DNA of 64,000 nt from DASRAP01 sp964503275 (lineage in GTDB: Bacteria; Gemmatimonadota; Gemmatimonadetes; Gemmatimonadales; Gemmatimonadaceae). The notes under the pieces are model-generated. The model was not told the DNA's origin, searched no databases, and worked only from the letters and a program-made list of their open reading frames with translations. Where the stretch lies: NCBI GenBank assembly GCA_964503275.1, contig CAZCZO010000001.1:124001-188000 (forward strand). The letters are read 5' to 3'. The number at the start of each line of letters is the position of its first letter. Position 1 is the first letter of the stretch. The translations under genes were made by a program, and so were the position numbers. Below, in pieces: positions 10,121 through 19,345 of the stretch.

Positions 10121-11263
10121 ATGCGATTCACCGTGCTCGGCGCCGGCCTGCAAGGCTCGGCCTGTGCCTTCGATCTGCTGCAGGACGCGTCGGTCACCGA
10201 GGTGCGCCTGGCGGACCGCGCGTTCACGCAGCTGCCCGCGTTCCTCCAGCCCTACGTGGGCACACGTCTCACGCTGCACCCGGTGGACGCCCGCGACGCC
10301 GACGCGGTCGGTGCGGTGATGGAGGGCTCGGTCGCCGCACTCTGCGCGCTGCCCTACTACTTCAACCTGCCCTTGGCCGAGGCGGCCGTCGCGCGCGGCG
10401 TGCACTTCGCCGACCTCGGCGGCAACACCGCCATCGTCGAGTCGCAGATCCGCACGCTCGACGCCCCCGCGCGGGCCAAGGGCGTGTCGGTGCTGCCGGA
10501 CTGTGGGCTGGCACCGGGCTTGGTGAACGTGATCGCGGAGCACGGCATCCGCCAATGCGACACGGTGTCGGCCGTGCGTTGCTACGTGGGCGGACTGCCG
10601 CAGGCCCCCACGCCGCCGCTGAACTACCAGATCGTGTATTCGCTCGAGGGCGTGCTGGACTACTACACGACGCCGTCGTGGGTGCTGCGCGATGGGCGCC
10701 CCACGCAGGTGGCCGCGCTGTCCGAGACGGTGCCGGTGACGTTCCCCGAGCCCTTGGGCACGCTCGAGGCCTTCCACACGGCCGGTGGGCTGTCGCTGAT
10801 GGCGCAGCGCTATGCGGGGCGCATCGACACCATGGAGTACAAGACGCTGCGCTACCCCGGCCACGCGGCGCTGATGGCCGCGATCCGCGACCTCGGCTTC
10901 TTGGGACTCGAGCCGGTGACGGTGGACGGTCAGCAGGTCGTGCCGCGGGCGCTGGCCGTGGCGATCCTCGACCCGCTGCTGCGCAAGCCGGGCGCGCCCG
11001 ACCTCGTGGCGCTGCGCGTGGAGGTCGAGGGCCACAAGGATGGGCGCGCCGTGTCGCACGCGTGGGAGCTGGTGGACCGCGCCGACACCGAGCGTGGACT
11101 CACGGCCATGATGCGGACGACGGGCTTCTCGCTGGCGATCATCGGCCGCCTCCAGGCCGCCGGGCTCGCCACGCCGGGTGTGCACACGCCCGATGTCGGC
11201 GTGCCGCCCGACGCCTACCTCTCGGCACTCGGCGCGCGCGGGATCGAGCTCCGCGCGCGCTGA
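10121..11263 (+). CDS. Saccharopine-dehydrogenase-like / lysine 6-dehydrogenase-like oxidoreductase
   Basis: This 380-residue NAD(P)-dependent enzyme has an N-terminal Rossmann fold with VLGAGLQGSACAFDL at residues 5-19. The catalytic domain belongs to the saccharopine dehydrogenase C-terminal type; it contains DLGGNTAIV and DCGLAPGLVNV and a long mixed alpha/beta insert. Length and order match L-lysine 6-dehydrogenase and related enzymes acting on the epsilon-amino group. It could also be a saccharopine reductase or a carboxynorspermidine-type dehydrogenase. No other lysine-pathway gene is adjacent, so the substrate is open. Confidence 0.78.
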   Translation: MRFTVLGAGLQGSACAFDLLQDASVTEVRLADRAFTQLPAFLQPYVGTRLTLHPVDARDADAVGAVMEGSVAALCALPYYFNLPLAEAAVARGVHFADLGGNTAIVESQIRTLDAPARAKGVSVLPDCGLAPGLVNVIAEHGIRQCDTVSAVRCYVGGLPQAPTPPLNYQIVYSLEGVLDYYTTPSWVLRDGRPTQVAALSETVPVTFPEPLGTLEAFHTAGGLSLMAQRYAGRIDTMEYKTLRYPGHAALMAAIRDLGFLGLEPVTVDGQQVVPRALAVAILDPLLRKPGAPDLVALRVEVEGHKDGRAVSHAWELVDRADTERGLTAMMRTTGFSLAIIGRLQAAGLATPGVHTPDVGVPPDAYLSALGARGIELRAR

Positions 11264-11272
11264 GTCCGGCGG

Positions 11273-12061
11273 CTACTCGTTGCCGGCGACGAAGGCCATG
11301 GCGCGCTGCGAGAACTCTGCCGAGATCTCGTGGCGGCCTTCGAACTCGATGTAGCGCACGTCGTAGCCGGCCGCTTGCAGCGAAGGCAGAAGCAGCGGGA
11401 CACAGGTGTCCCGGCCGAAGACCGGATCGTTGTTGCCGTGCAGCATCAGGATGCGCGGCGTGCCGGTGCGGTCGTCAGGGAAGCGGGCGCAGCCCGACAT
11501 GATCAGCAGCTGCGAGAAGATGTCGCCGTTGAGCATGCCGAGCCACGCCGTGTAGGTGGCGCCATCCGAGAAGCCACCCAGCGTGAGACGCGCCGGGTCC
11601 ACCTGCACGTGATCGAAGGCCCAGCCGAGGACCTGCTCGATGAACTCGGCGTCGGGCCCGACATCGCCGAAGATGAGGTCCCAGGTGTAGCGATTCGCGT
11701 CGGGCGCCAGCAGGATGACACCCTCGGTCTCGGCGTCACGCGACAGCGCATTCACCATCGTGATGCCGCGGTCGCCGCTGCCGTGCAGCAGGATCGCGAC
11801 GGGCCAGGTACGGTCGTCGGTGTAGTTCGACGGCACATACACCACGAATCGGCGCGAGGTACCCGAGGCGATGGTGTTCAGCCCGGGGACGGCCGTCTGC
11901 GTTGGCGTGCGGAAGGCGATGTCGAGGTCGCCACGGGCGAGGTCCTCAGGACCGAAGACCGGGGCAGCACCATCCTGCGATGAGCAGGCGGTGAACAGCA
12001 GCGCGACAGCGACGGCGGCTCCCACACGGGAGCGCACAGCGCGCGCGAACGGCGCGGACAT
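11273..12061 (-). CDS. Lipoprotein alpha/beta-hydrolase esterase, copy 1
   Basis: This is a 262-residue lipoprotein. The start at 12061 places a short basic n-region and hydrophobic stretch directly before the lipobox (LFTAC). The mature part is an alpha/beta hydrolase of the polyhydroxybutyrate-depolymerase/phospholipase type. ILLHGSGDRG gives the oxyanion region, and GFSDG near residue 162 carries the nucleophile serine. A histidine in FEGRHEI near the C-terminus completes the triad. The next gene upstream on this strand (12154-12933) is a clear paralog with the same layout. It probably acts on an ester in the periplasm or outer membrane; the substrate is unknown. Confidence 0.82.
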   Translation of the reverse strand: MSAPFARAVRSRVGAAVAVALLFTACSSQDGAAPVFGPEDLARGDLDIAFRTPTQTAVPGLNTIASGTSRRFVVYVPSNYTDDRTWPVAILLHGSGDRGITMVNALSRDAETEGVILLAPDANRYTWDLIFGDVGPDAEFIEQVLGWAFDHVQVDPARLTLGGFSDGATYTAWLGMLNGDIFSQLLIMSGCARFPDDRTGTPRILMLHGNNDPVFGRDTCVPLLLPSLQAAGYDVRYIEFEGRHEISAEFSQRAMAFVAGNE

Positions 12062-12153
12062 TGGGGGTGGACTGAAGGTCGGAGCCGTCGGACCGGGGAC
12101 CCGGCGCGGCACGCAGATTGGACGGCCGCCGCGATGCGGCCGTTAAGCCCCGA

Positions 12154-12933
12154 TCAGGTCCCGGCGATCCAGGCGAAGACCTGATCGGCGACCTCGATCG
12201 GGATGATGTGCCCGGCCTCGTACTCCTGGTACTGCACGCTGTACCCGCGCTCCGTGAGTCCCGGCACCAGCGTCCGCGAGCAGTCGTCGATGGGGAAGGC
12301 GGAGTCGGTGATGCCGTGGGTGACGTACAGCCGCGGCTGCCCGCGCCGACCGCTGGGGACGGTCGCACAGCCCGAGAACACCGCCAGCTTGGCGAACAGC
12401 GCCCCGTTCCGGAGCCCCAGCCACGTGGCATAGGTGCCGCCGTCCGAGAACCCGCCGAGCGTGAGTCGCGCGGGATCGACGTTGATGTTGTCGAAGGTCC
12501 AGCGCAGGATGCCATCGATGAATGCGACGTCGAAGCCGACCTCGCCGAGGATCAGGTCCCAGGTCGGCCCACGGGAGTTCGGGGCCACGAGCACGACGCC
12601 GGCGTCCTCGGCGATCTGCTGGAAGTTGAGGGCGATGCCCTCGCCCCCCGTGTCGCCGCGACCGTGCAGCATGAAGATCACCGGCGCCGGCGTGTCGGGC
12701 CGGTAGGTGCTGGGCACGTAGAGGCCGAAGGTGCGACCGGTGGCCGAGAGCCGTTCCACCCGGAGCCCTGGCGCGGCGGTCTTCGTCGGCGCGGTCGGCG
12801 TGGCCTGCAAGCGACCTTCGCTCGCCAGGCGAATATCGTCGTCGGGCTCGGCGAGCCGGGCGTCCTCCCAGCAGGCCGTGAGCGCGGCGCCGGCAAGGAG
12901 CAAGGAGGCGGAACGGAGTGCGCGTGCGAACAT
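12154..12933 (-). CDS. Lipoprotein alpha/beta-hydrolase esterase, copy 2
   Basis: This 259-residue paralog of the downstream esterase also begins with a lipoprotein signal (lipobox ALTAC). It carries FMLHGRGDTGG in the oxyanion region, the nucleophile motif GFSDG near residue 159, and a C-terminal EYEAGHIIP that supplies the histidine. The two genes are in the same direction, 92 bases apart, and look like a tandem duplication that has since diverged strongly. The role is probably hydrolysis of an extracellular or envelope ester. Confidence 0.82.
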   Translation of the reverse strand: MFARALRSASLLLAGAALTACWEDARLAEPDDDIRLASEGRLQATPTAPTKTAAPGLRVERLSATGRTFGLYVPSTYRPDTPAPVIFMLHGRGDTGGEGIALNFQQIAEDAGVVLVAPNSRGPTWDLILGEVGFDVAFIDGILRWTFDNINVDPARLTLGGFSDGGTYATWLGLRNGALFAKLAVFSGCATVPSGRRGQPRLYVTHGITDSAFPIDDCSRTLVPGLTERGYSVQYQEYEAGHIIPIEVADQVFAWIAGT

Positions 12934-12984
12934 CTGGGGTGCGGCTAGGGGAGCGAGACGCCTCCCGTAGAATACACCGCCGCG

Positions 12985-14490
12985 CTAGAACCGGGTAAAG
13001 CTGGCCAGGGTGGACCCCATCGCGTCGATCGCTTCGCGGGCGCGGAACCGGTCCGAGCCGTTGTAGATGAACGCGAACACCAGCTCCTCTCCGTTCGCGG
13101 CGGTCACGTATCCACTGAGCGAGGTGACCTCGGAGGTGGTTCCCGTCTTGGCGCGCAGCTTGCCGTCGGCAGGCGTGCCGCGCATGCGGGTCTTCAGCGT
13201 CTCGGTGCGGCCGGCCACCGGCAGCGCCGAGGCCAGCACGGGCCCCCAGTCGGCCCGCGCGCTGTAGTCCAGGACGCCGACCAGCGAGCGCGGGGTCACG
13301 CGGTCATGCGTGGACAGTCCGCTCCCGTCGGCCGCGTACACCGAGGTCGCAGCGGTCCCGACCCGGTCCGTGAGGAAGCTGCGCAGCAGCGCATTGCCCG
13401 TGTCGGCCGACCCGGCGCCCCCCGCGGCGCGCGCGGCATTGCGGAAGATCAGCTCGGCGAAGTGGTTGTTGCTCGAACCGGTCATCGTGGTGATGAGCTC
13501 CGACACCGGCGCCGAGGCCAGCGTGGCGACGGGCACGGCGTCGGCGCCGGCATGGCGCGCGATCACGGGCAGGTCCACCGTGACGCCGGCCTCGCGCAGC
13601 GCGGCCGTGAACGCCGCCGCGACGAACAGGTCGGGGTTCTCGACCACGTAGCTGTAGGAGCGTGCCGCGGAGAGCGCGCCGATCCAACCGCCGATGCGGA
13701 ACGCCCCCGTCTTGGGGTCCTGGCGCACCGTGATGGCCGCCGAGCGGCTGCCTGCGCGCACCGTCACCGCGTTGGTGACCGGCAGGCCCTCGAGCGAGGG
13801 CGTGATGGTCACGCTGGCCCGGGTGCTGCCCTTCACCGGCGCCACGCGCACGGCCACGAGGTTCTGGCTGTAGGAGTTGGCCGACACGCGCGTGGCATAC
13901 GAGGCCTGCAGCCAGCGGGGCAGCCAGCCCTCGGGAACGAGGCGACCGTCGAAGGAGGAGCCGTCGCCGATCACCGAGCCGGTGACCCGCGTGATGCCCC
14001 GGTCGCGCACCTGCTGGGCGAGCTGCCTGAGCGGCGCGTCACCGGCCTTGGTCCCGAAGGCCGGGTCGCCGCCACCGCGGAAGACCAGATTGCCGCTGAG
14101 GATGCCGCTCGACACCGGCCCTTCGCGCAGCACGGTGGTCTCGAAGCGGTGCTCCGGCCCTAGCAGCTCCAGCGCCATCGCGGCGGTGAAGACCTTCATG
14201 GTCGAGGCCGGCACCAGCTGCACATCGGCATTGCGGTGGAACAGCGTGTCGCCCCGCGTGCGCGACACGACGATCACTCCCCAGTCGCCCGAGCCCACCG
14301 AGGCATCGAGGATCCCTCCCAGGTCCCGCACCAACTGCCCCGTGCCGATGGGCGCCGTCCACTCGAGCTTCGCCGTGCGCACCGAGGTCGCTGCGCCCGT
14401 CGTGGCCCGCGACTGGGCGCCGGCCGAGGACAGGGCGAGCATCCCGAGCGCGAGGAGCGTCTGCGCAGACCGGGCTGACAGGGTGGGCAT
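12985..14490 (-). CDS. dacB: D-alanyl-D-alanine carboxypeptidase/endopeptidase (PBP4 class)
   Basis: This 501-residue periplasmic peptidoglycan hydrolase trims or cuts the peptide stems of murein. The start at 14490 gives a clean signal peptide ending at AGAQS. All three penicillin-binding motifs are present: STMK (SxxK, near residue 95), SANS (SxN, near 202) and KTG (near 446). The long insert between the first and second motif is typical of the PBP4/DacB class. A longer reading frame upstream of 14490 lacks signal-peptide character and is not preferred. The gene is monocistronic here. Confidence 0.92.
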   Translation of the reverse strand: MPTLSARSAQTLLALGMLALSSAGAQSRATTGAATSVRTAKLEWTAPIGTGQLVRDLGGILDASVGSGDWGVIVVSRTRGDTLFHRNADVQLVPASTMKVFTAAMALELLGPEHRFETTVLREGPVSSGILSGNLVFRGGGDPAFGTKAGDAPLRQLAQQVRDRGITRVTGSVIGDGSSFDGRLVPEGWLPRWLQASYATRVSANSYSQNLVAVRVAPVKGSTRASVTITPSLEGLPVTNAVTVRAGSRSAAITVRQDPKTGAFRIGGWIGALSAARSYSYVVENPDLFVAAAFTAALREAGVTVDLPVIARHAGADAVPVATLASAPVSELITTMTGSSNNHFAELIFRNAARAAGGAGSADTGNALLRSFLTDRVGTAATSVYAADGSGLSTHDRVTPRSLVGVLDYSARADWGPVLASALPVAGRTETLKTRMRGTPADGKLRAKTGTTSEVTSLSGYVTAANGEELVFAFIYNGSDRFRAREAIDAMGSTLASFTRF

Positions 14491-14603
14491 AGGGAAAAAG
14501 TCTGGATGCCGGGGACGAAAAGGGCAACCGGCGCTGGCGCCGCGGGCCATTCTGCGGACGAACGTTCCGACCCAATGGCAACGGGTGATACCCCCGGAAC
14601 GCT

Positions 14604-14633
14604 GACGGGCTCCCCCGTGAGGAGGAGCCCGTC
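14604..14633 (-). terminator. Hairpin after the cytochrome oxidase operon
   Basis: A perfect ten-base-pair stem (GACGGGCTCC/GGAGCCCGTC, ten-base loop) sits 24 bases beyond the ctaF stop on the minus strand. No U tract follows. Position and strength fit a terminator or 3'-end stabiliser for the oxidase mRNA. Confidence 0.5.
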
Positions 14634-14656
14634 GTGGCCGGCGCGGAATCGCGGGG

Positions 14657-14986
14657 CTACTTGCTGAGTTGTCCGAACAGGGCCAGCAGCGCGATCATGG
14701 TGCCGCCCGCGATGATCAGCGGGCCCACGAACAGCTGCGTGAACAGCTTGCTGTCGAACTTGAGGTGCATGTACAGCATGACGACCGCGGCGAACTTGAT
14801 CGCCGACAACACCAGCAGGATGGGGATGAACGCCGCCGATTCCTTGATGGCCGGGATGAAGAAGATCCAGACCTCGACCGCCGTGATGATGGTCAGGACG
14901 ACCGCGGTGATCAGGTACAGGGTGGTCTTCGGCTTCCCGTGCGCGGCCTCACCGTGGCCGTGGTCGTGCGCGTGATCGTGGGCCAT
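14657..14986 (-). CDS. ctaF: Cytochrome c oxidase subunit IV
   Basis: This small 109-residue inner-membrane subunit belongs to an aa3/caa3-type terminal oxidase. It has a His-rich N-terminus (HDHAHDHGHGE) and three hydrophobic helices, as in the prokaryotic subunit IV family. It is the last gene of the ctaC-D-E-F operon, five bases after subunit III. Subunit IV helps assembly or stability in known oxidases and carries no redox centre. The His-rich head could bind metal, but that is speculation. Confidence 0.88.
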   Translation of the reverse strand: MAHDHAHDHGHGEAAHGKPKTTLYLITAVVLTIITAVEVWIFFIPAIKESAAFIPILLVLSAIKFAAVVMLYMHLKFDSKLFTQLFVGPLIIAGGTMIALLALFGQLSK

Positions 14987-14991
14987 GGGGA

Positions 14992-15630
14992 TTACTCGAT
15001 GAGGTAGACGAGGGTGAAGATCAGGATCCAGACGACGTCAACGAAGTGCCAGTACAGCGCCGCGAGGTCGACCGTGCCGGCATCCTTGGGCCCGAGCCCG
15101 CGCTTGATGTCGGTGGCCAGCAGCGACATCAGCCACAGCACGCCCAGCGTCACGTGCGCGCCGTGGAAGCCCGTCAGCAGGAAGAACGACGAGCCGAAGA
15201 GGTTGCGCTGCAGCGTCAGCCCTTCGTGGTAGAACGCCGTGAACTCGAAGGACTGGAAGCCCAGGAAGCCCGCGCCGAGGATGATGGTGACGCTGAGCCA
15301 GAGCTTGGAGTTGCCGAAGACCTTGTCCCAGAACGTGACCTTGGGGTCGTGGCGGTGCTTCACTGCTTCGTAGGCCAGCACCATCGCCACCGACGACATG
15401 AGCAGCACGAAGGCCGAGGCGGTCGTGATGGGGATGTCGAGGATGGCGGGATACGTCTGCCCGGTGGCCGGATCCGTCCAGGGCTGATGCGGGAAGGGCC
15501 CGACCAGCGAGCGGCCCTTGTACACCAGGTAGGTCGAGATCAGCGAGCCGAACAGCATGCACTCGGACCCGATGAAGGTCCACAGCGCGATCTTCCGGTT
15601 GTCGAGGCCGGTGGTGGTATAGTGCGACAT
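14992..15630 (-). CDS. ctaE: Cytochrome c oxidase subunit III
   Basis: This 212-residue membrane subunit has seven predicted helices. It carries WTFIGSECMLFGSLI near the start, FQSFEFTAFY in the middle, and the conserved GFHGAHVTLG. The chosen ATG at 15630 lies one base after the subunit I stop; a longer reading frame upstream overlaps subunit I and is not needed. Subunit III stabilises proton uptake in the oxidase core in known enzymes. It is co-transcribed with ctaC, ctaD and ctaF. Confidence 0.93.
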   Translation of the reverse strand: MSHYTTTGLDNRKIALWTFIGSECMLFGSLISTYLVYKGRSLVGPFPHQPWTDPATGQTYPAILDIPITTASAFVLLMSSVAMVLAYEAVKHRHDPKVTFWDKVFGNSKLWLSVTIILGAGFLGFQSFEFTAFYHEGLTLQRNLFGSSFFLLTGFHGAHVTLGVLWLMSLLATDIKRGLGPKDAGTVDLAALYWHFVDVVWILIFTLVYLIE

Positions 15631-15631
15631 C

Positions 15632-17554
15632 TTAGTGCTCTTCCTCCAGCGGCGCGTAGAGCCAGGCGTACATCGTGCCGGCGAAGGCGAGTGCCCCACC
15701 GACCATCAGCGTGAGTGCGATCGTCATGCTGCCGTTCTTGTAGAACAAGAGGCCCGAGAGCATGGCGACCAGCAGGAAGGCCGCCACGACCGGCTTGGCG
15801 GTGTTCACCGGCATCGGGATGCCGAGTTCCTTGGCGGTGCGCGTCTCGGTCTCGATGTGCATCGGGGTGGCGTGGGCCGCCTCGACCTGCGCTGCGTCGG
15901 CGGAGGAGTGATCCACGCCCTCCGTCATCTCGGGATGGTTGAGGTCCCAGAGCGGGTAGCGCGAGGTCACCTGCGGCAGCTCGGCGAAGTTGTACTCCGG
16001 CGGCGGCGACGGGATGGACCATTCCAGCGAGGCGCCATCCCAGGGGTTCGCCGGCGCGACCGCGCCGTGCTTCCGCGAGCGGATGAAGTTCACCAGGAAG
16101 ATCAGGGTCGAGCAGATCAGGATCGCCGTGCCGATGGACGCCAGCAGGTTGAAGGTGTCCCAGCCCTGCCCGCCGTCGTAGGTGTAGATGCGGCGCGGCA
16201 TGCCCAGCAGCCCGGAGAAGTGCATCGGGAAGAACGTCACGTTCATGCCGATGAAGTTCGTCCAGAAGTGCCACTTGCCCATGGTCTCGTTCATGAAGCG
16301 GCCGGTCATCTTCGGGAAGTAGTGGTACGTCCCGGCGTAGATGCCCATGATCGCGCCGCCGAACAGCACGTAGTGGAAGTGCGCCACCACGAAGTACGAG
16401 TCCGTCTGCTGCAAGTCGGCCGGGGCCGACGAGTGCATGATGCCCGAGATGCCGCCGATCGTGAACAGCGCGATCAGGCCGATCGCGAAGAGCATCGCGC
16501 TCGTGAAGCGGATCTGGCCGCCCCACATGGTGAAGATCCAGTTGAAGATCTTCACGCCCGTGGGGATCGCGATGAGCATCGTCGTCATCGAGAACACGGT
16601 GTCGGCCACCGGGCCCATGCCCACCGAGAACATGTGGTGGGCCCACACGCCGAAGCCGAGGAAGCCGATCAGGATGCCCGAGTACACCATCACCGGGTAC
16701 CCGAACAGCGGCTTGCGCGACATGGTCGGCAGCACCTCGGACACCAGCCCGAAGGCCGGCAGGATCAGGATGTAGACCTCGGGGTGCCCGAAGATCCAGA
16801 ACAGGTGCTGCCAGAGCAGCGGGTCGCCGCCGGCCGACACCAGGAAGAACGTGGTGCCGAACACGCGGTCGAACATCAGGAAGAACAGCGCGATGGTGAT
16901 GACCGGGAAGGCCAGCACGATCAGGAACTGCACGACGAACGACATCCACGTGAAGATCGGCATCCGCATCAGCGTCATGCCGGGCGCGCGGAGGTTGATG
17001 ATCGTCGTGATGAAGTTCACCGCCGCCGCGAGCGAGGCCACGCCGAGGATCTGCAGGCCCAGCACCCAGAAGTCGATGTTGATCTCGGGCGAGTAGGGCG
17101 CCGTGGTCAGCGGGGCATAGCCGAACCAGCCGCCGTTGGGCGCGACCTGGAAGAGGATCGGCAGCGAGATGAAGATGCCGCCGAACAGGTACACCCAGTA
17201 CGAGAACGCGTTGAGGCGCGGGAAGGCGACGTCACGCGCACCGATCTGCAGCGGGATCAGGTAATTGAAGAACGCGGCAGAGAGCGGCATGATGGCCAGG
17301 AAGACCATCGTCGTGCCGTGCATGGTGAAGAGCTGGTTGTACATCTCCGCGCTCACCAGGTTCATGTTGGGCTTGGCGAGCTGCGCGCGGATGATCGCGG
17401 CCTCGATGCCACCCCAGATGAAGAAGAAGATCGCGGTGTAGAGGTACAACTGGCCGATCTTCTTGTGATCGACCGTCGTGATCCAGTCCCAGACCCCGCT
17501 GGGGGCCTTGGCGGCGGCCGCCGAGTACGGCGGCGAAGAAGCTACGGTTGCCAT
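15632..17554 (-). CDS. ctaD: Cytochrome c oxidase subunit I
   Basis: This 640-residue heme-copper oxidase core reduces oxygen to water and pumps protons. The HPEVYILILP segment supplies the CuB histidine and its cross-linked tyrosine. HFHYVLFGG contributes heme ligands, and WAHHMFSVGM carries further conserved histidines. The N-terminal heme a ligand lies in the TMHGTTMVFL segment. The length exceeds that of a minimal 12-helix core by a C-terminal cytoplasmic/membrane extension, as in caa3 oxidases. It is 26 bases downstream of ctaC and one base before ctaE. Confidence 0.96.
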   Translation of the reverse strand: MATVASSPPYSAAAAKAPSGVWDWITTVDHKKIGQLYLYTAIFFFIWGGIEAAIIRAQLAKPNMNLVSAEMYNQLFTMHGTTMVFLAIMPLSAAFFNYLIPLQIGARDVAFPRLNAFSYWVYLFGGIFISLPILFQVAPNGGWFGYAPLTTAPYSPEINIDFWVLGLQILGVASLAAAVNFITTIINLRAPGMTLMRMPIFTWMSFVVQFLIVLAFPVITIALFFLMFDRVFGTTFFLVSAGGDPLLWQHLFWIFGHPEVYILILPAFGLVSEVLPTMSRKPLFGYPVMVYSGILIGFLGFGVWAHHMFSVGMGPVADTVFSMTTMLIAIPTGVKIFNWIFTMWGGQIRFTSAMLFAIGLIALFTIGGISGIMHSSAPADLQQTDSYFVVAHFHYVLFGGAIMGIYAGTYHYFPKMTGRFMNETMGKWHFWTNFIGMNVTFFPMHFSGLLGMPRRIYTYDGGQGWDTFNLLASIGTAILICSTLIFLVNFIRSRKHGAVAPANPWDGASLEWSIPSPPPEYNFAELPQVTSRYPLWDLNHPEMTEGVDHSSADAAQVEAAHATPMHIETETRTAKELGIPMPVNTAKPVVAAFLLVAMLSGLLFYKNGSMTIALTLMVGGALAFAGTMYAWLYAPLEEEH

Positions 17555-17580
17555 CGGTTCGCTGTCAGAGTGCGGGGCGC

Positions 17581-18834
17581 CTACTTCAGCGCCTGAAGGT
17601 AGGCCACGAGGTCCGCGATCTCGGCGTCAGACAGCCCGCCCATCGTCACGGTGCGCTTGCCATAGGCGTCGTACTGATCGGCGCCCCAGGCGTTCATCTG
17701 CGCGCCCGGCTTCATCGCCGGCGCGTTCTTGATCCAGCGCGCCAGGTGCGCCGCATCGTTCGGGAACAGGCCGGCGGCGATCGTATGCCGCGTGGCCAGG
17801 TGGGTCAGGTTGGGCCCGATGGGCGACACCGCGCCCGGGACACCGTTGATCGCGTGGCACCCGATGCAGGTGCGCGAGAACAGCGCCTGCCCGTTGGCCG
17901 GATCACCGGCGGCCAGCAGCGCGTCGTCGTACGACAGGGCCGCCGGCACCGGCGTCTGCGGGCGCGACGACGCCGGCACCCGCTCGGCGGGGAAGAAGTA
18001 GCCCGGCGCCGCGCCGCTGGTCGCCAGCGTCCCGCTCGCCGTGGTGGCCGTCGTGCCGGCGCTGTCCGTGCTGGTCGGCGGCGCGGCCACGGTGTTGAAC
18101 ACCGCCGGCGCGGCCTGCCCGGCCGTCCACGAGGCGAACTCCTCGGGCGTCACCGTGTAGAGGCGGAACTTCATGTTCGCGTGCGAGGGGCCGCAGTACT
18201 CGGTGCAGAAGCCGTTCCACACCATCGTGCCCGCCGACTCCTTGGGCGTGAACCAGAGCCGGTTCACCCGGTTCGAGATGAGGTCGCGCTTGCCCCCCAT
18301 CTGCGGGACCCAGAACGAGTGCAGCACGTCCTTGGTCTCGAGCGTCAGCGACACGGTGCGGCCCACCGGGATGTACATCTCGTTCGCGGTGGAGAACCCG
18401 TACTCGGGGTACTTGAACTCCCACCACCACTGGTGGCCGATCACCTGCACCTGCACGGAGTCCGAGGGGGCCGGCTTCTGCGTCTCGAAGATCGCCTTCA
18501 CCGTCGGGATCGCGATGATCACCAAGATGAAGATCGGCACCACCGTCCACGTGATCTCCAAGGCCGTGTTGCCATGCGTCATCTGCGGCTTGGGGCCGCC
18601 CGGACGCGCCCGGAACTTGATGATCGTGTAGATGAGGAGGGCTTCGACGATCACGAAGACGATGGTCCCCCAGAGGAGGAGCTGGTCCCAGATCCCGTCG
18701 ATGGCCGTGTTGAAGTCGGTGTGATGGTTGAACGTGGAGTTCGGATACTCCACGCCGCAGGCACCGACTGCCAGCAAGAGCGCAGCCATCCAGACGGCTG
18801 GCGCGAGCTGACGCGCGCGGAACAGTCGCTTCAT
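17581..18834 (-). CDS. ctaC: Cytochrome c oxidase subunit II fused to cytochrome c (caa3 type)
   Basis: This 417-residue protein accepts electrons for the oxidase. The ATG at 18834 starts a lipoprotein-type signal (lipobox AVGAC). Two transmembrane helices follow, then the cupredoxin CuA domain with its ligands in CTEYCGPSHANM. A Ser/Thr/Ala-rich linker leads to a C-terminal cytochrome c domain with heme motif CIGCH and a later methionine ligand. The fusion makes this a caa3-type enzyme that takes electrons directly from a soluble or membrane donor. It is the first gene of the operon. Confidence 0.95.
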   Translation of the reverse strand: MKRLFRARQLAPAVWMAALLLAVGACGVEYPNSTFNHHTDFNTAIDGIWDQLLLWGTIVFVIVEALLIYTIIKFRARPGGPKPQMTHGNTALEITWTVVPIFILVIIAIPTVKAIFETQKPAPSDSVQVQVIGHQWWWEFKYPEYGFSTANEMYIPVGRTVSLTLETKDVLHSFWVPQMGGKRDLISNRVNRLWFTPKESAGTMVWNGFCTEYCGPSHANMKFRLYTVTPEEFASWTAGQAAPAVFNTVAAPPTSTDSAGTTATTASGTLATSGAAPGYFFPAERVPASSRPQTPVPAALSYDDALLAAGDPANGQALFSRTCIGCHAINGVPGAVSPIGPNLTHLATRHTIAAGLFPNDAAHLARWIKNAPAMKPGAQMNAWGADQYDAYGKRTVTMGGLSDAEIADLVAYLQALK

Positions 18835-18957
18835 AAAGAAAGGGCCCCTAAAGGCGCGGGTGAACACCGGGGGGGCGGCTGACAGCTGCACTGGACTCCC
18901 CGGCCAACGTGGAACCTACCCGAACGGAGAGGCCGAGACAAGACTTCGGAGAGGGCG

Positions 18958-19344
18958 TCAGTCCTGGTCCGCGGCCTTCTCGTGCTCGGGCAGGGCGTGC
19001 CGCTGCTTGGTCTGGACGATCGCGATCTCGATCTGCGTCCGGATCTGGGCCACGTGCTCCCGGAAGGCCCGCACCTTCATGCCGTCGGGCCCCCCGCGGC
19101 CGGCGATGAGGATCATCGAGGTCACCAGGTCGCCGATCAGCTGGAATTGCATCTTCAGCATGCCCTGCAAGGGCGTGGCGATGCGCTTGAGCTGCTGCGC
19201 CTGCCCACCGATCGGCTTCCCGTTCTTGACGTCCATCGCCATCCGCTCGACCAGCGAGTGGATGCCCTGCAATTGCAGCAGGCCCTCCTCGAGGGTGACG
19301 AGCTTGACCGTCCCCGTCCCGTCGAGCTTGGGGCCCGCCGCCAT
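18958..19344 (-). CDS. Hypothetical helical protein after the aspartase gene
   Basis: This is a 128-residue, mostly alpha-helical, soluble protein with no signal peptide or membrane segment. I do not recognise a family. Its start lies one base after the stop of the aspartase gene, so the two are almost certainly co-transcribed. The Lys/Gln-rich composition and helical periodicity suggest a coiled or bundled adaptor. Whether it works with the aspartase cannot be said. Confidence 0.7.
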   Translation of the reverse strand: MAAGPKLDGTGTVKLVTLEEGLLQLQGIHSLVERMAMDVKNGKPIGGQAQQLKRIATPLQGMLKMQFQLIGDLVTSMILIAGRGGPDGMKVRAFREHVAQIRTQIEIAIVQTKQRHALPEHEKAADQD

Positions 19345-19345
19345 C

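Noticed and set aside
15635..17596. 653-residue plus-strand frame rich in Arg, His and Asp
   Set aside because: It is the antisense shadow of ctaD, caused by high G+C and third-position bias.
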